Assembly (NCBI GenBank): GCA_964529305.1
Contig: CAZGUX010000230.1
Span: 28,330 to 92,329, forward strand
Origin: CAZGUX01 sp964529305
GTDB taxonomy: Bacteria > Acidobacteriota > Terriglobia > Bryobacterales > Bryobacteraceae
DNA: 64,000 nucleotides
Direction of reading: 5' to 3'
The notes under the pieces are model-generated. The model did no database searches. It saw only the letters and a list, made by a program, of their open reading frames with translations, and was not told the DNA's origin. Below are positions 34,493 to 41,873 of the stretch, piece by piece. The translations under genes and the position numbers were made by a program. Position 1 is the first letter of the stretch; every line of letters starts with the position of its first letter.

Positions 34493-35104
34493 CTACACAG
34501 GTAGAGTCAACTCGTGTACCTGAAAGTGAAACCGGTCCGGCGGCAGGCAAGCCGGAGTCTCCGCGATCAGGTGCGCCCACGCCTGATATGCCGAATCGGC
34601 GATGGGCGAATTCAGAAAGAACAGAAAATGATTGGAGCAACAGTCGATCGGCGGCGGCTGCCGGAACGTCAGTCGCATCCCTACCGCCCGTTCCACCCCC
34701 ACCCCCGCGGCTCCAACGTGCTTGTCCACCAGCAGCTCGACAAAGCTGGACCGGCTGGCATGCGGCCAGACATCCGGGTGCAGGAAGCGTCTCAGCACCT
34801 CGTGCGTCTCGAACGTGATCTCGCACTGCCGGATCCATTCGATGATCGAGTCGCCCCAATACCAGTGGGCCAACAGCAAGTGGTACTGCGCGGCCATGTG
34901 GGCCGCCAGGTCGAACTTGAGCTGTTCCAGCTCGCGAGGCGCCTTGTGCTCGATCGTGGCGGACGGGATCATGTCCTCCGCGTCCACCATCTCGACAATC
35001 GTGTCGAGGGAGACAATCTCTTCCCCTTCGGCCTGTCGAATCAGCAACGGTGGAAGTTCGTGGCTGCCACCGCCGGGAATTTCAAGGTACGTTCGGCCCC
35101 TCAT
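34493..35104 (-). CDS. uncharacterised 203-residue protein
   Basis: A soluble protein without a signal peptide or membrane span. It contains several His- and Trp-rich stretches (LAAHMAAQYHLLLAHWYWGDS, residues around 65-85) and a Cys pair in PPPIDCCSNHF. I see no motif that assigns it to a family. The ATG at 35104 is selected over a TTG three codons earlier; GAGG lies nine bases before it. It is divergent from the glucokinase gene, with about 178 bases between, where AT-rich boxes suggest promoters for both. Confidence 0.6.
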   Translation of the reverse strand: MRGRTYLEIPGGGSHELPPLLIRQAEGEEIVSLDTIVEMVDAEDMIPSATIEHKAPRELEQLKFDLAAHMAAQYHLLLAHWYWGDSIIEWIRQCEITFETHEVLRRFLHPDVWPHASRSSFVELLVDKHVGAAGVGVERAVGMRLTFRQPPPIDCCSNHFLFFLNSPIADSAYQAWAHLIAETPACLPPDRFHFQVHELTLPV

Positions 35105-35266
35105 GGCGTCCAACCTCGCTCCTATATATCGACGGATAATATCGAAAAGTTGATTCCAAAGATTTTTATCACGGCTCGCATGGCTGGTGGCGAAAGAAAA
35201 ATGAATGGGTCCGATCGACGGCTCTTAGCCTGCCGAATCGGCTTAAATCCAGTCAGGTGACCGTGT

Positions 35267-35272
35267 TATGAT
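35267..35272 (+). promoter_or_regulatory. -10 box at near-leaderless spacing for glucokinase
   Basis: TATGAT at 35267-35272 ends 9 bases before the ATG at 35282. There is no Shine-Dalgarno sequence, so the mRNA is predicted to start at or within two bases of the start codon. Confidence 0.6.
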
Positions 35273-35281
35273 GCGCACGGC

Positions 35282-36193
35282 ATGGGAAAGTACTCAATCG
35301 GCCTGGACCTTGGCGGCACCAACCTCCGCGCCGCGGCCGTCGATCAATCCGGGACCATCCTGGGCAAAGTGGCCGGCAGCACCAACCTGGCCGAGGGCAG
35401 GGAGGCCGTCCTGACCGATATGGCCACGGCGATCCGGACCCTCCGGGAGGAGTTCGGCGCTGGCGACCTGTCCGGGGTCGGCGTCGGCGTCCCCGGCTTC
35501 ATCATCATGAAGTCAGGCGTCATCACGGATTCGCCCAACCTCCCTTTCTTTCACAACTTCCCGATCCGGGACGAACTCGAGACGCGCATCGGGACCCGTG
35601 TGATTCTGGAGAACGATGCCAATGCCGCGGCCCTCGGGGAAAAATGGATGGGCGCGGGCCAGGACGTGGACGACCTGGTCCTGCTCACGCTGGGCACCGG
35701 GATCGGCGGGGGAATCATCTCCGGCGGCCGCGTGCTCCACGGCTTTGTCGGCATGGCCGGTGAGGTCGGACACATCACCATCAACCCCACCGGAAATCCC
35801 TGCGGCTGCGGCAATCGGGGCTGCCTCGAGAAACACGCCTCGGCCACCGCGGTCAGCGCCATGGCCCGCCTGATGGGATTGGGCGAGAACATGGCCTCCG
35901 AAGACGTCTACCATCTCGCGGCCGGAGGAGACCCAAAGGCCCGCGAAATTTTTGCCGTCATGGGCGAATCTCTCGGCATGGCCCTGTCGATTCTGGCCAA
36001 TCTGTTCAACTTCCCTCTCTACCTGCTCAGCGGCGGGTTGCTGGGGGCCTGGGACCTGTTCGCGCCCGCCATGATCGAAGAGTGCCGCCGCCGCTCGCCG
36101 GTTTACCGCGCGACCGGCACCCGCATCGAGAAAGCCGCGCTCGGCAATCTGGCCGGACTCTACGGCGCGGCCTGCCTGCCGTTTCTGGAATAA
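35282..36193 (+). CDS. glk: ROK-family glucokinase
   Basis: A 303-residue sugar kinase. The N-terminal phosphate-binding loop is LDLGGTNLRAA (residues 8-18); ENDANAAALGE supplies the catalytic Asp and GTGIGGGII the second phosphate loop. The ROK zinc motif is intact: GHITINPTGNPCGCGNRGCLE (His and three Cys). This family phosphorylates glucose or a related hexose with ATP in the cytoplasm. The gene has its own -10 box and is followed after 2 bases by the xylulokinase gene, so both kinases are made together. Confidence 0.9.
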   Translation: MGKYSIGLDLGGTNLRAAAVDQSGTILGKVAGSTNLAEGREAVLTDMATAIRTLREEFGAGDLSGVGVGVPGFIIMKSGVITDSPNLPFFHNFPIRDELETRIGTRVILENDANAAALGEKWMGAGQDVDDLVLLTLGTGIGGGIISGGRVLHGFVGMAGEVGHITINPTGNPCGCGNRGCLEKHASATAVSAMARLMGLGENMASEDVYHLAAGGDPKAREIFAVMGESLGMALSILANLFNFPLYLLSGGLLGAWDLFAPAMIEECRRRSPVYRATGTRIEKAALGNLAGLYGAACLPFLE

Positions 36194-36195
36194 CC

Positions 36196-37689
36196 ATGTA
36201 CTGGCTTGGGATCGACATTGGAACCGGCGGAAGCCGCGCCCTGCTGGTGGACGAAGCGGGCCGCGTCTGCGCGGGACACACCGCCCCGCACGAAGACATG
36301 ATGATGCCGAAGCCGCTGTGGGCCGAGCAGCGTCCCGGCAACTGGTGGGACGCCGCGGTCGACGCGGTTCGCGGCGTGCTGGCCAAGGCGGGCGCGACGG
36401 GCGATCAGGTCGCCGGCATCGGCCTCTCCGGGCAGATGCACGGCCTGGTGATCCTCGACGCCGCCAACCAGGTGATCCGCCCCTCTCTGATCTGGTGCGA
36501 TCAGCGTAGCCAGCCACAGGTGGACTCCATCAACGCGGCGGTCGGCAAGGCGCGCGTTCTGGAGTGCATCGCCAACCCCGTGTTGACAGGGTTCACGCTG
36601 CCCAAACTCCTGTGGGTCCGCGACCACGAACCCGCCAATTTCGAACGCGTGCGCACCATGCTGTTGCCCAAGGATTACGTGCGCTACCGCCTGACCGGAG
36701 AATTCGCGAGCGAAGTGTCCGATGCCTCCGGAACCGCGCTGTTCGACGTCGTCCGGCGCCGCTGGTCGTGGGAACTCGTCGATGCGCTTTCGCTCGACCG
36801 GGCGATGCTGCCGAAAGTCTACGAATCGAGCGAAGTGAGCGGCGCCGTCTCTGCCGAAGCGGCGTCGCTTATGGGTCTCCGCGCGGGCACACCCGTCGTC
36901 GGCGGGGGCGGCGACCAGGCAGCAAGCGCCGTCGGCAACGGCATCGTGCGGTCCGGAATTGTCTCGTGCACCCTGGGCACCTCCGGGGTGGTCTTCGCCC
37001 ACATGGATGAGGTCGCCTACGATCCGGCCGGCCGCGTCCACACCTTCTGCCATGCGGTCCGCGACAAGTGGCATGTCATGGGCGTCACCCAGGGTGCGGG
37101 CCTCAGCCTCCAGTGGCTCCGGAATCAACTGATGCCGGGCATCGCCTATGACGACATGACCGCCGAGGCCGCCCAGGCCCCGGCGGGGTCGCAGGGTCTG
37201 TTCTGGCTGCCCTACCTCATGGGCGAGCGCACGCCTCACCTCGACGCGACGGCTCGCGGCGGCTGGATTGGCCTCACCGGCAAGCACCGTCGCGCCGACC
37301 TGATCCGGGCGGTTCTGGAAGGCGTCTCCTACAGCCAGAAAGACTGCCTTGAACTGGTCGAGGGCCTCGGCGTGCGAGTGGATTCGGTGCGGTTGTCCGG
37401 CGGCGGCGCGCAGAGCGGCTTCTGGCGGGAATTGCTGGCCGGCGTCCTCGATAAGAGGGTGGTCCGTCTCCAGACCCAGGAAGGCTCCGCGTACGGAGCG
37501 GCCCTGCTGGCCATGGTCGGTACGGGAGCCTATTCGTCGGTGCCGGAAGTTTGCTCCTCGGTCATCCGCGAGGTCGACTCGCTTGACCCCGATCCTCAAT
37601 CCGCGGCCTTCTACGCAAAAGGCCACCGCCTGTATCAGGCGTTCTACCCAGCGCTCAAGGATCTTTTCACCGCAACGGCCGCTCTCTAG
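36196..37689 (+). CDS. xylB: xylulokinase (FGGY family)
   Basis: A 497-residue FGGY carbohydrate kinase. Landmarks are the N-terminal phosphate loop GIDIGTGGSRALL, the substrate-binding SGQMHGLV and WCDQRS segments typical of xylulokinases, PKDYVRYRLTGEFASEVSDASGT, the GGGGDQAA motif and the C-terminal LSGGGAQSGFWRELLA signature. It should convert D-xylulose to xylulose 5-phosphate for the pentose phosphate route. Its ATG lies 2 bases after the glucokinase stop. No xylose isomerase is in the window, so the sugar source is unknown. Closely similar FGGY kinases for other ketoses cannot be excluded. Confidence 0.85.
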   Translation: MYWLGIDIGTGGSRALLVDEAGRVCAGHTAPHEDMMMPKPLWAEQRPGNWWDAAVDAVRGVLAKAGATGDQVAGIGLSGQMHGLVILDAANQVIRPSLIWCDQRSQPQVDSINAAVGKARVLECIANPVLTGFTLPKLLWVRDHEPANFERVRTMLLPKDYVRYRLTGEFASEVSDASGTALFDVVRRRWSWELVDALSLDRAMLPKVYESSEVSGAVSAEAASLMGLRAGTPVVGGGGDQAASAVGNGIVRSGIVSCTLGTSGVVFAHMDEVAYDPAGRVHTFCHAVRDKWHVMGVTQGAGLSLQWLRNQLMPGIAYDDMTAEAAQAPAGSQGLFWLPYLMGERTPHLDATARGGWIGLTGKHRRADLIRAVLEGVSYSQKDCLELVEGLGVRVDSVRLSGGGAQSGFWRELLAGVLDKRVVRLQTQEGSAYGAALLAMVGTGAYSSVPEVCSSVIREVDSLDPDPQSAAFYAKGHRLYQAFYPALKDLFTATAAL

Positions 37690-37702
37690 CCGGGTTTCCT
37701 GT

Positions 37703-37726
37703 TATACTGCACAGTCACGGAAGGAG
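37703..37726 (+). promoter_or_regulatory. promoter and ribosome-binding site of a 37-residue gene
   Basis: TATACT (37703-37708) is a near-consensus -10 box, and GGAAGGAG (37719-37726) is a strong Shine-Dalgarno sequence four bases before the ATG at 37731. The pair independently supports the small gene that follows. Confidence 0.65.
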
Positions 37727-37730
37727 ACAC

Positions 37731-37844
37731 ATGTCCCAGGAAATGGTTCAATTGGTGTCCGGCGTCCTGGCGGTGGTGCTGGTCGTCATCATCATCATGC
37801 GCCGGAAAGCAAAAGCCAAGACCAAAGTCGAAGACGATTTCTAG
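37731..37844 (+). CDS. 37-residue single-span membrane peptide
   Basis: A very short gene read directly from the sequence. Residues 4-22 form a hydrophobic helix (MVQLVSGVLAVVLVVIII), followed by a strongly basic stretch (MRRKAKAKTK) and an acidic end VEDDF. The positive-inside rule puts the C-terminus in the cytoplasm. It lies 41 bases after xylB and has its own -10 box and strong ribosome-binding site. Small peptides like this often regulate or stabilise membrane proteins; no partner is evident here. I do not recognise a family. Confidence 0.65.
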   Translation: MSQEMVQLVSGVLAVVLVVIIIMRRKAKAKTKVEDDF

Positions 37845-37941
37845 CCGCTCTTGTGGGCCTGCCCCACCGCCTCGTTCCGCAACCCCGCCGTTGCCGAGTC
37901 CCCGAAGCCCTTTTTGCCAATTTCAGCCCTGCCGCGAAGGA

Positions 37942-39174
37942 CTATTCTTCGTCGCCCAGCGGGGAGGGTCTGCCCTTGTGGCTCATGTCGTCGGCCAGAA
38001 TAATGGCTTCGGCCAGGTCCTTCATCGGGCGGCGCAGGCGGCGGCTCTCGTTCCGGAGCCGCAAATAGGCCTCCTGCTCCGTCAGGCTGTACTTCACCTG
38101 CAGGATGCCTTTGGCCCGCTCCACGACCTTGCGGGTCTCGAGCGCGCGCTTCATCTCCACGGTCTCGGACATCAGACGCGCATTCTCGATGGCGATCGCG
38201 GCCTGCCCTGCGATGACCTTCACGAAGCTGATCTCCTCGTCGCTGAAGGTGCGCTTCTGCTTGGTATAGATGTTGATCGTGCCGATCACCTTCTCGCGGG
38301 TCACCAGCGGGACCGACAACAACGAGATCAGGCCCGTCTTGCGGGCCAGTTCCGGATAGCGGTAGCTCTTCTCGCCCAGAACGTCGCTGACGATCAGCGG
38401 GCGCCCTTCGCGCACAACCCGCCCGATGAGCGAATCTTCAATGCGCAACGGCATCTTGTGCAGGTACTCGGGCGACGAGCAGCGCGCGGCCCGAATTACC
38501 AACTCGCGTCTCTCCTCGTCCACGAGCATGATCGAGCAAACGGGCGAATCGAACGTCTGCGCCACCATCTCGGAAATCGGCTGCAGGATCCGGTCCAGGT
38601 AATCCTCGCCGGCGATCGCATCGGCCACCGCGGCCAGGGTCTCGATGCGCTTGGTGGCCCGTTGCGTCTGGACCTCCAGTTGGACCCGGGCGATGGCGCT
38701 GCCCATCTGCTCGCCGATGAACGAGACCAGAGCGATCTCGTCCGGCGAATGCCGGTGCGTCTTGCGATGGTGCACGTTGATGACCCCCACGAGTTCGTTG
38801 CGGCTCACCAGCGGAACCGAAAGGAACGCTTCGTAGGTATCCTCGGGAAGCGCCTGGAACGCTTTGAACCGCGCGTCGGAGAAAGCTTTCGAAGACAGGG
38901 CAACCACGGAGTTGTGCTGGGCGACCCAGCCTGTGATTCCTTCGCCCATCTTCAAACGGATGGCTCCGATTTCGGCGGTGTGCGGCAACTGCGATGCGCT
39001 TAGCACCATCTCGCCCGTGGGTGCATCCAGCAGATACACCAGGCAGGCATCACAGTCGGTGGCTCTCAGGGTCAGGCCGACGAGTTCGGACAGGATATCG
39101 TTCAAGCCAGCGTCAGAACTGACGAGGCTGCTAATGCGATGCAATAAAGAGACCGGGGATTCCAACACTTCCAC
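37942..39174 (-). CDS. GAF-GAF-ANTAR antitermination regulator
   Basis: A protein of about 410 residues with two GAF domains (about 10-165 and 180-335; for example GITGWVAQHNSVV, SVPLVSRNELVGVINVHH, then VCSIMLVDEERREL, SVPLVTREKVIGTINIYTK). A short coiled coil leads to a C-terminal ANTAR domain (RKVVERAKGILQVKYSLTEQEAYLRLRNESRR), which binds twin-hairpin RNA and prevents termination. There is no receiver domain, so signals should come through GAF ligands. The start is uncertain: GTG 39174 is used because the GAF fold begins right after and no ATG is near. The regulated RNA is unknown. Confidence 0.82.
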   Translation of the reverse strand: MEVLESPVSLLHRISSLVSSDAGLNDILSELVGLTLRATDCDACLVYLLDAPTGEMVLSASQLPHTAEIGAIRLKMGEGITGWVAQHNSVVALSSKAFSDARFKAFQALPEDTYEAFLSVPLVSRNELVGVINVHHRKTHRHSPDEIALVSFIGEQMGSAIARVQLEVQTQRATKRIETLAAVADAIAGEDYLDRILQPISEMVAQTFDSPVCSIMLVDEERRELVIRAARCSSPEYLHKMPLRIEDSLIGRVVREGRPLIVSDVLGEKSYRYPELARKTGLISLLSVPLVTREKVIGTINIYTKQKRTFSDEEISFVKVIAGQAAIAIENARLMSETVEMKRALETRKVVERAKGILQVKYSLTEQEAYLRLRNESRRLRRPMKDLAEAIILADDMSHKGRPSPLGDEE

Positions 39175-39389
39175 ATAAATAGGGTACGAGCGGCTTTCCG
39201 GTGGAGTCCAATCAAAATTTCCTATAGGCTCGATTGCAGAAAACGGAAATGAGCCGGAAAGGATACAGCCGGATTCACCCTGGGCGTGAAGTTGGCCATC
39301 AGGTGGCCCGGAGTTCACGCTCTTCGCGCTCGTACCGCACGTATTATTTCGCGTCGTTTTCGGCCACCCAGACACCAGCCTCGGTGCAC

Positions 39390-39395
39390 TATACT
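39390..39395 (+). promoter_or_regulatory. -10 box at leaderless spacing for the second SelA-fold gene
   Basis: TATACT at 39390-39395 ends 8 bases before the ATG at 39404, with no Shine-Dalgarno sequence. The rest of 39175-39403 holds no gene that I can support. Confidence 0.65.
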
Positions 39396-39403
39396 GAGTC
39401 GAC

Positions 39404-40591
39404 ATGAAACCCTCTCGCCGCCGCCTGCTCGAAATCGGCGCCCTCGCGCCCGCCGCGGCCGCTGCCGCGCCCACCAGCAGCCTGACCGCCACCTCACCCT
39501 CGCCTCTGTACGCCAGCCTCGGAGTCAAACCGGTCATCAACGGCGTCGGGGTCGTGACCGTCCTGGGCGGCTCCCTCATGCCGCCGGAAGTCGTCCGTGC
39601 CATGGAGGAAGCCTCCCGCTTCTTCATCCCGCTTCCGGAACTCGAAAAGAAAGTCGGCGCGCGCATCGCCGCACTCCTCGGAGCCCCCGCCGCCATGGTG
39701 ACGTGCGGAGCGGCTTCGGCCATCAGCGTGGGAACCGCCGCGTGCCTCTCCCAAGGGGATCCGAACAAACTCCGCCAACTTCCCGGACGCGACGGCATCC
39801 GCTACGAGGTTGTCCAGCAGAAATCACACCGTTCCGGCTACGAGCACCAGATGGAACTCTGCGGCGCCAAAATCGTCTGGGTGGAAACACGAAAGGAGCT
39901 GGAAGCCGCCATCACCAAAAAGACGGGCATGATGTTCTTCCTGAACAAGGCGGAACCGAACGGGCAGATCGCCCGCGAGGACTTCATCCGGATCGGCAAG
40001 GAGCGCGGCGTCCCGACGATGAACGATGCCGCTTCCGATGCCACGCCCAAAGAAAACCTGTTCAAGTACACCGAGCAGGGCTTTGACCTCGTGATCTTCT
40101 CGGGCGGCAAGGCTCTGAGGGGTCCGCAAGCGACCGGCTTGCTCCTGGGCCGGAAAGATCTGATCGAGGCGGCGCTGCCGGCCATGTCGCCCTTCGGGGG
40201 GATCGGCCGCGGCATGAAGGTCGGCAAGGAGGAACTCTGCGGCGTCCTGGCCGCCGTCGAGCGGTATCTCAAAGTCGATCACCAGGCGGAATTTCGCGTC
40301 CTCGAAGACCGGGTCGCGCATATCCGCCAGGCGCTGAAAGGAATCTCCGGGATCGAGACCGAGCGGCATATCCCGGTCATTGCCAACGAGGTGCCGCACG
40401 TGATTGTCCAGTGGGACGAGTCCGCGCGCGGCCTTTCGTCGCAGCAGGTCACGGAGAAACTGCTCTCGGGCGATCCTCCGATTCACGTCCAACGTCCGGG
40501 AGCGGGACGGCTGCTTATCTCGGTGTGGATGATGCGGGGAGACGAGCACCGGATCGTCGGCCGCAGGCTGCGTGAGATTCTCTCGGCCTAG
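39404..40591 (+). CDS. exported SelA-fold PLP-dependent enzyme (paralogue 2)
   Basis: A 395-residue protein. A Tat-like signal (SRRRLLEIGALAPAAAA) precedes the same PLP fold as the gene at 7035-8246: VINGVGVVTVLGGSLMPPEV, VTCGAASAIS, Asp208 in MNDAASDATP and the Schiff-base Lys236 in FSGGKALRGPQATG. A DLIEAALP block and VGKEELCGVLAAVERYL are shared too. Overall similarity is high, but the two are at distant loci, each with its own -10 box. As with the first, it lacks the SelA N-terminal domain and seems exported, so it is more likely an ammonia-lyase or racemase-like enzyme than selenocysteine synthase. Substrate unknown. Confidence 0.75.
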   Translation: MKPSRRRLLEIGALAPAAAAAAPTSSLTATSPSPLYASLGVKPVINGVGVVTVLGGSLMPPEVVRAMEEASRFFIPLPELEKKVGARIAALLGAPAAMVTCGAASAISVGTAACLSQGDPNKLRQLPGRDGIRYEVVQQKSHRSGYEHQMELCGAKIVWVETRKELEAAITKKTGMMFFLNKAEPNGQIAREDFIRIGKERGVPTMNDAASDATPKENLFKYTEQGFDLVIFSGGKALRGPQATGLLLGRKDLIEAALPAMSPFGGIGRGMKVGKEELCGVLAAVERYLKVDHQAEFRVLEDRVAHIRQALKGISGIETERHIPVIANEVPHVIVQWDESARGLSSQQVTEKLLSGDPPIHVQRPGAGRLLISVWMMRGDEHRIVGRRLREILSA

Positions 40592-40628
40592 CCGCAATCA
40601 CAATCGGAAATCGCGGCGGACGAATGGC

Positions 40629-40656
40629 TCCGAACCGCGGGTGTAAACCCGCGGGT
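40629..40656. repeat. shortened copy of the 29-bp repeat element
   Basis: The 28 bases are identical to the left arm of the element at 21518, including hairpin CCGCGGGT-GTAA-ACCCGCGG (40635-40654). The following GTGAAGGCAGACG resembles the interior of the first copy after its second TAAACCCGCGGGT. This is what loss of one 13-bp direct repeat plus its spacer would produce. It lies 37 bases beyond the second SelA-fold gene and probably acts as its 3' hairpin. Confidence 0.65.
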
Positions 40657-40723
40657 GCCGTGAAGGCAGACGCGAAACGGGTGCCGAGCCCGTTCAGTGT
40701 GGCAGGTTAGGCCGGGTCGTCGC

Positions 40724-41014
40724 TCATGACTTCTGCGCTTTCATGTAGGTCCGCAGCACGGCGTTGATCCGGGTCTGATAGCCCTTCTGTTGACGCAGCC
40801 AGTCGAGCAGGTCTGCATCCAGCCGGATGGTGACTGTCTGTTTCGCTCGCGGGACGACGATTTTGGCCTTCTTCCAAAAGTCCAGGTCAGTTGGACGAGC
40901 CTCGGGATCGGCCTTGATGGCTTTCCTGATGTCTTTGCCGCTCAGCGCCCGAAGACGTTTCCAATCGGTGGCGCCGGCCCTAACCGAGGCTTTGCCAGTA
41001 GGCTGCTCTTTCAT
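40724..41014 (-). CDS. brnA: BrnA-type antitoxin
   Basis: A 96-residue antitoxin. The C-terminal half carries the ribbon-helix-helix DNA-binding part (QTVTIRLDADLLDWLRQQKGYQTRINAVLRTYM). The N-terminal half contains ALSGKDIRKAIKADPEARPTDLDFWKKAKIV, the typical BrnA arm that wraps the toxin. It starts inside the brnT gene (ATG at 41014, brnT ends at 40980), giving a 35-base overlap and likely coupled translation. In this system antitoxin binds and neutralises BrnT and represses the operon. Confidence 0.9.
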   Translation of the reverse strand: MKEQPTGKASVRAGATDWKRLRALSGKDIRKAIKADPEARPTDLDFWKKAKIVVPRAKQTVTIRLDADLLDWLRQQKGYQTRINAVLRTYMKAQKS

Positions 41015-41255
41015 GACTTTCTGCTCTCCATGCCAAATTGATGCGGCGTTCGGTCTCGCTGACATCCGTGTAGATCACCGTGATCTCGAGGCCGTTGACG
41101 AGGCCGATTGCGTAAACGCGAATTTCTCCGTAGTCGAACCGGTCATCCACCTTCTCCAACGTGGGGCCCTCGAAAATGCGGATCGCGTCTTCGAACGCGA
41201 CTCCATGGCGAGCGAGATTCCCGTGGCTCTTTCGGCGGTCCCAAACGTAGTTCAT
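40980..41255 (-). CDS. brnT: BrnT-type ribonuclease toxin
   Basis: A 91-residue toxin of the BrnT family, a RelE-like RNase that cleaves RNA and slows growth. Conserved elements are the start YVWDRRKSHGNLARHGVAFEDA, FDYGEIRVYAIGLVNG, and the C-terminal TERRINLAWRAESHERAAYW. The family's key Arg and His residues are present as far as can be judged by eye. It is first in the operon, with brnA downstream and overlapping, the usual arrangement. A palindrome overlaps the promoter region. Confidence 0.9.
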   Translation of the reverse strand: MNYVWDRRKSHGNLARHGVAFEDAIRIFEGPTLEKVDDRFDYGEIRVYAIGLVNGLEITVIYTDVSETERRINLAWRAESHERAAYWQSLG

Positions 41256-41266
41256 CGGTTCATACT

Positions 41267-41277
41267 TACATTATGTA
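41267..41277 (-). promoter_or_regulatory. brnTA operator palindrome
   Basis: TACAT-T-ATGTA is a perfect 11-base palindrome 11 bases upstream of the brnT ATG. On the minus strand it contains CATAAT (41275-41270), a plausible -10 box, so a dimeric BrnA bound here would block transcription. Confidence 0.6.
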
Positions 41278-41358
41278 TTTACGCGACGAATGGCACAAAG
41301 GGAATTTGTCTCTGGTGGTGCCAAGGGAGGATGGCAGAACCGTGCCGGACCATGGTGC

Positions 41359-41364
41359 TACACT
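41359..41364 (+). promoter_or_regulatory. -10 box at leaderless spacing for the decayed antitoxin gene
   Basis: TACACT at 41359-41364 ends 7 bases before the ATG at 41372, with no Shine-Dalgarno sequence. Confidence 0.55.
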
Positions 41365-41371
41365 CCGCAGT

Positions 41372-41650
41372 ATGGACCGGGTGGAGGAGATCGAGGCCGC
41401 GATCACCGACTTGCCGCCGGAAGACTTTCGGCGCATTGCCCAGTGGTTTCGTGCCCTGGAGCAAACGCGCTGGGATGAACAGCTCGATCTCGATTCCTCT
41501 GCCTGCAAACTCGATTTCCTGTTCGAGGAAGCGGACAGCGAGTCGGTGCGCGGCGTTCTGCGCGAGTGGCCTCCGAGTCGGAGAGCACCATCGTGCTATT
41601 GGAAGGCGAACCGGGGACACCATCACCTGGGTTTGGATCGGCTCACATAG
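41372..41650 (+). CDS. antitoxin-like protein with altered C-terminus
   Basis: A 92-residue protein. Residues 1-67 (MDRVEEIEAAITDLPPEDF, then IAQWFRALEQTRWDEQLDLD and LREWP) match the small Glu/Arg-rich antitoxins that pair with RelE/ParE-type toxins. From residue 68 the reading continues as SRRAPSCYWKANRG, which is out-of-frame toxin sequence, not antitoxin. An internal deletion seems to have removed the normal antitoxin stop and most of the toxin. The fused protein is probably no longer under selection, though it keeps a promoter box. Confidence 0.7.
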   Translation: MDRVEEIEAAITDLPPEDFRRIAQWFRALEQTRWDEQLDLDSSACKLDFLFEEADSESVRGVLREWPPSRRAPSCYWKANRGHHHLGLDRLT

Positions 41651-41678
41651 TGAGTACAACCGGTTGGCCGGTTCGTGA
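41574..41678 (+). pseudogene. C-terminal remnant of a RelE/ParE-like toxin
   Basis: Read in the frame of the TGA at 41676-41678, this stretch encodes RVGEHHRAIGRRTGDTITW, followed by the WIGSH tail. That closely resembles the last third of RelE/ParE-type toxins (consensus YRA-G-R-GD-I-WFWIGSH-EYD-L). No start codon or N-terminal two-thirds can be found upstream in this frame; sequence before about 41570 belongs to the antitoxin. It is therefore a deletion remnant overlapping the antitoxin gene in another frame. Confidence 0.7.
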
Positions 41679-41873
41679 GGGGGCGAGCCGGACTCAAGAA
41701 GTACGTGCGGCCAACGGCTCCTTCGACCGTTGGCATGGATTCGCACTCCCGTGAATCTAGCCCGGATTTACCCGAAGGTGTTTCCAATCGCTCGGGCCCC
41801 GAGTTGAGGCCTGGCCGGTGGCAGTTCTTTTCTGGCTTTCTCGATCCATGTCGAAATGAGACGGCGTGCCGGC

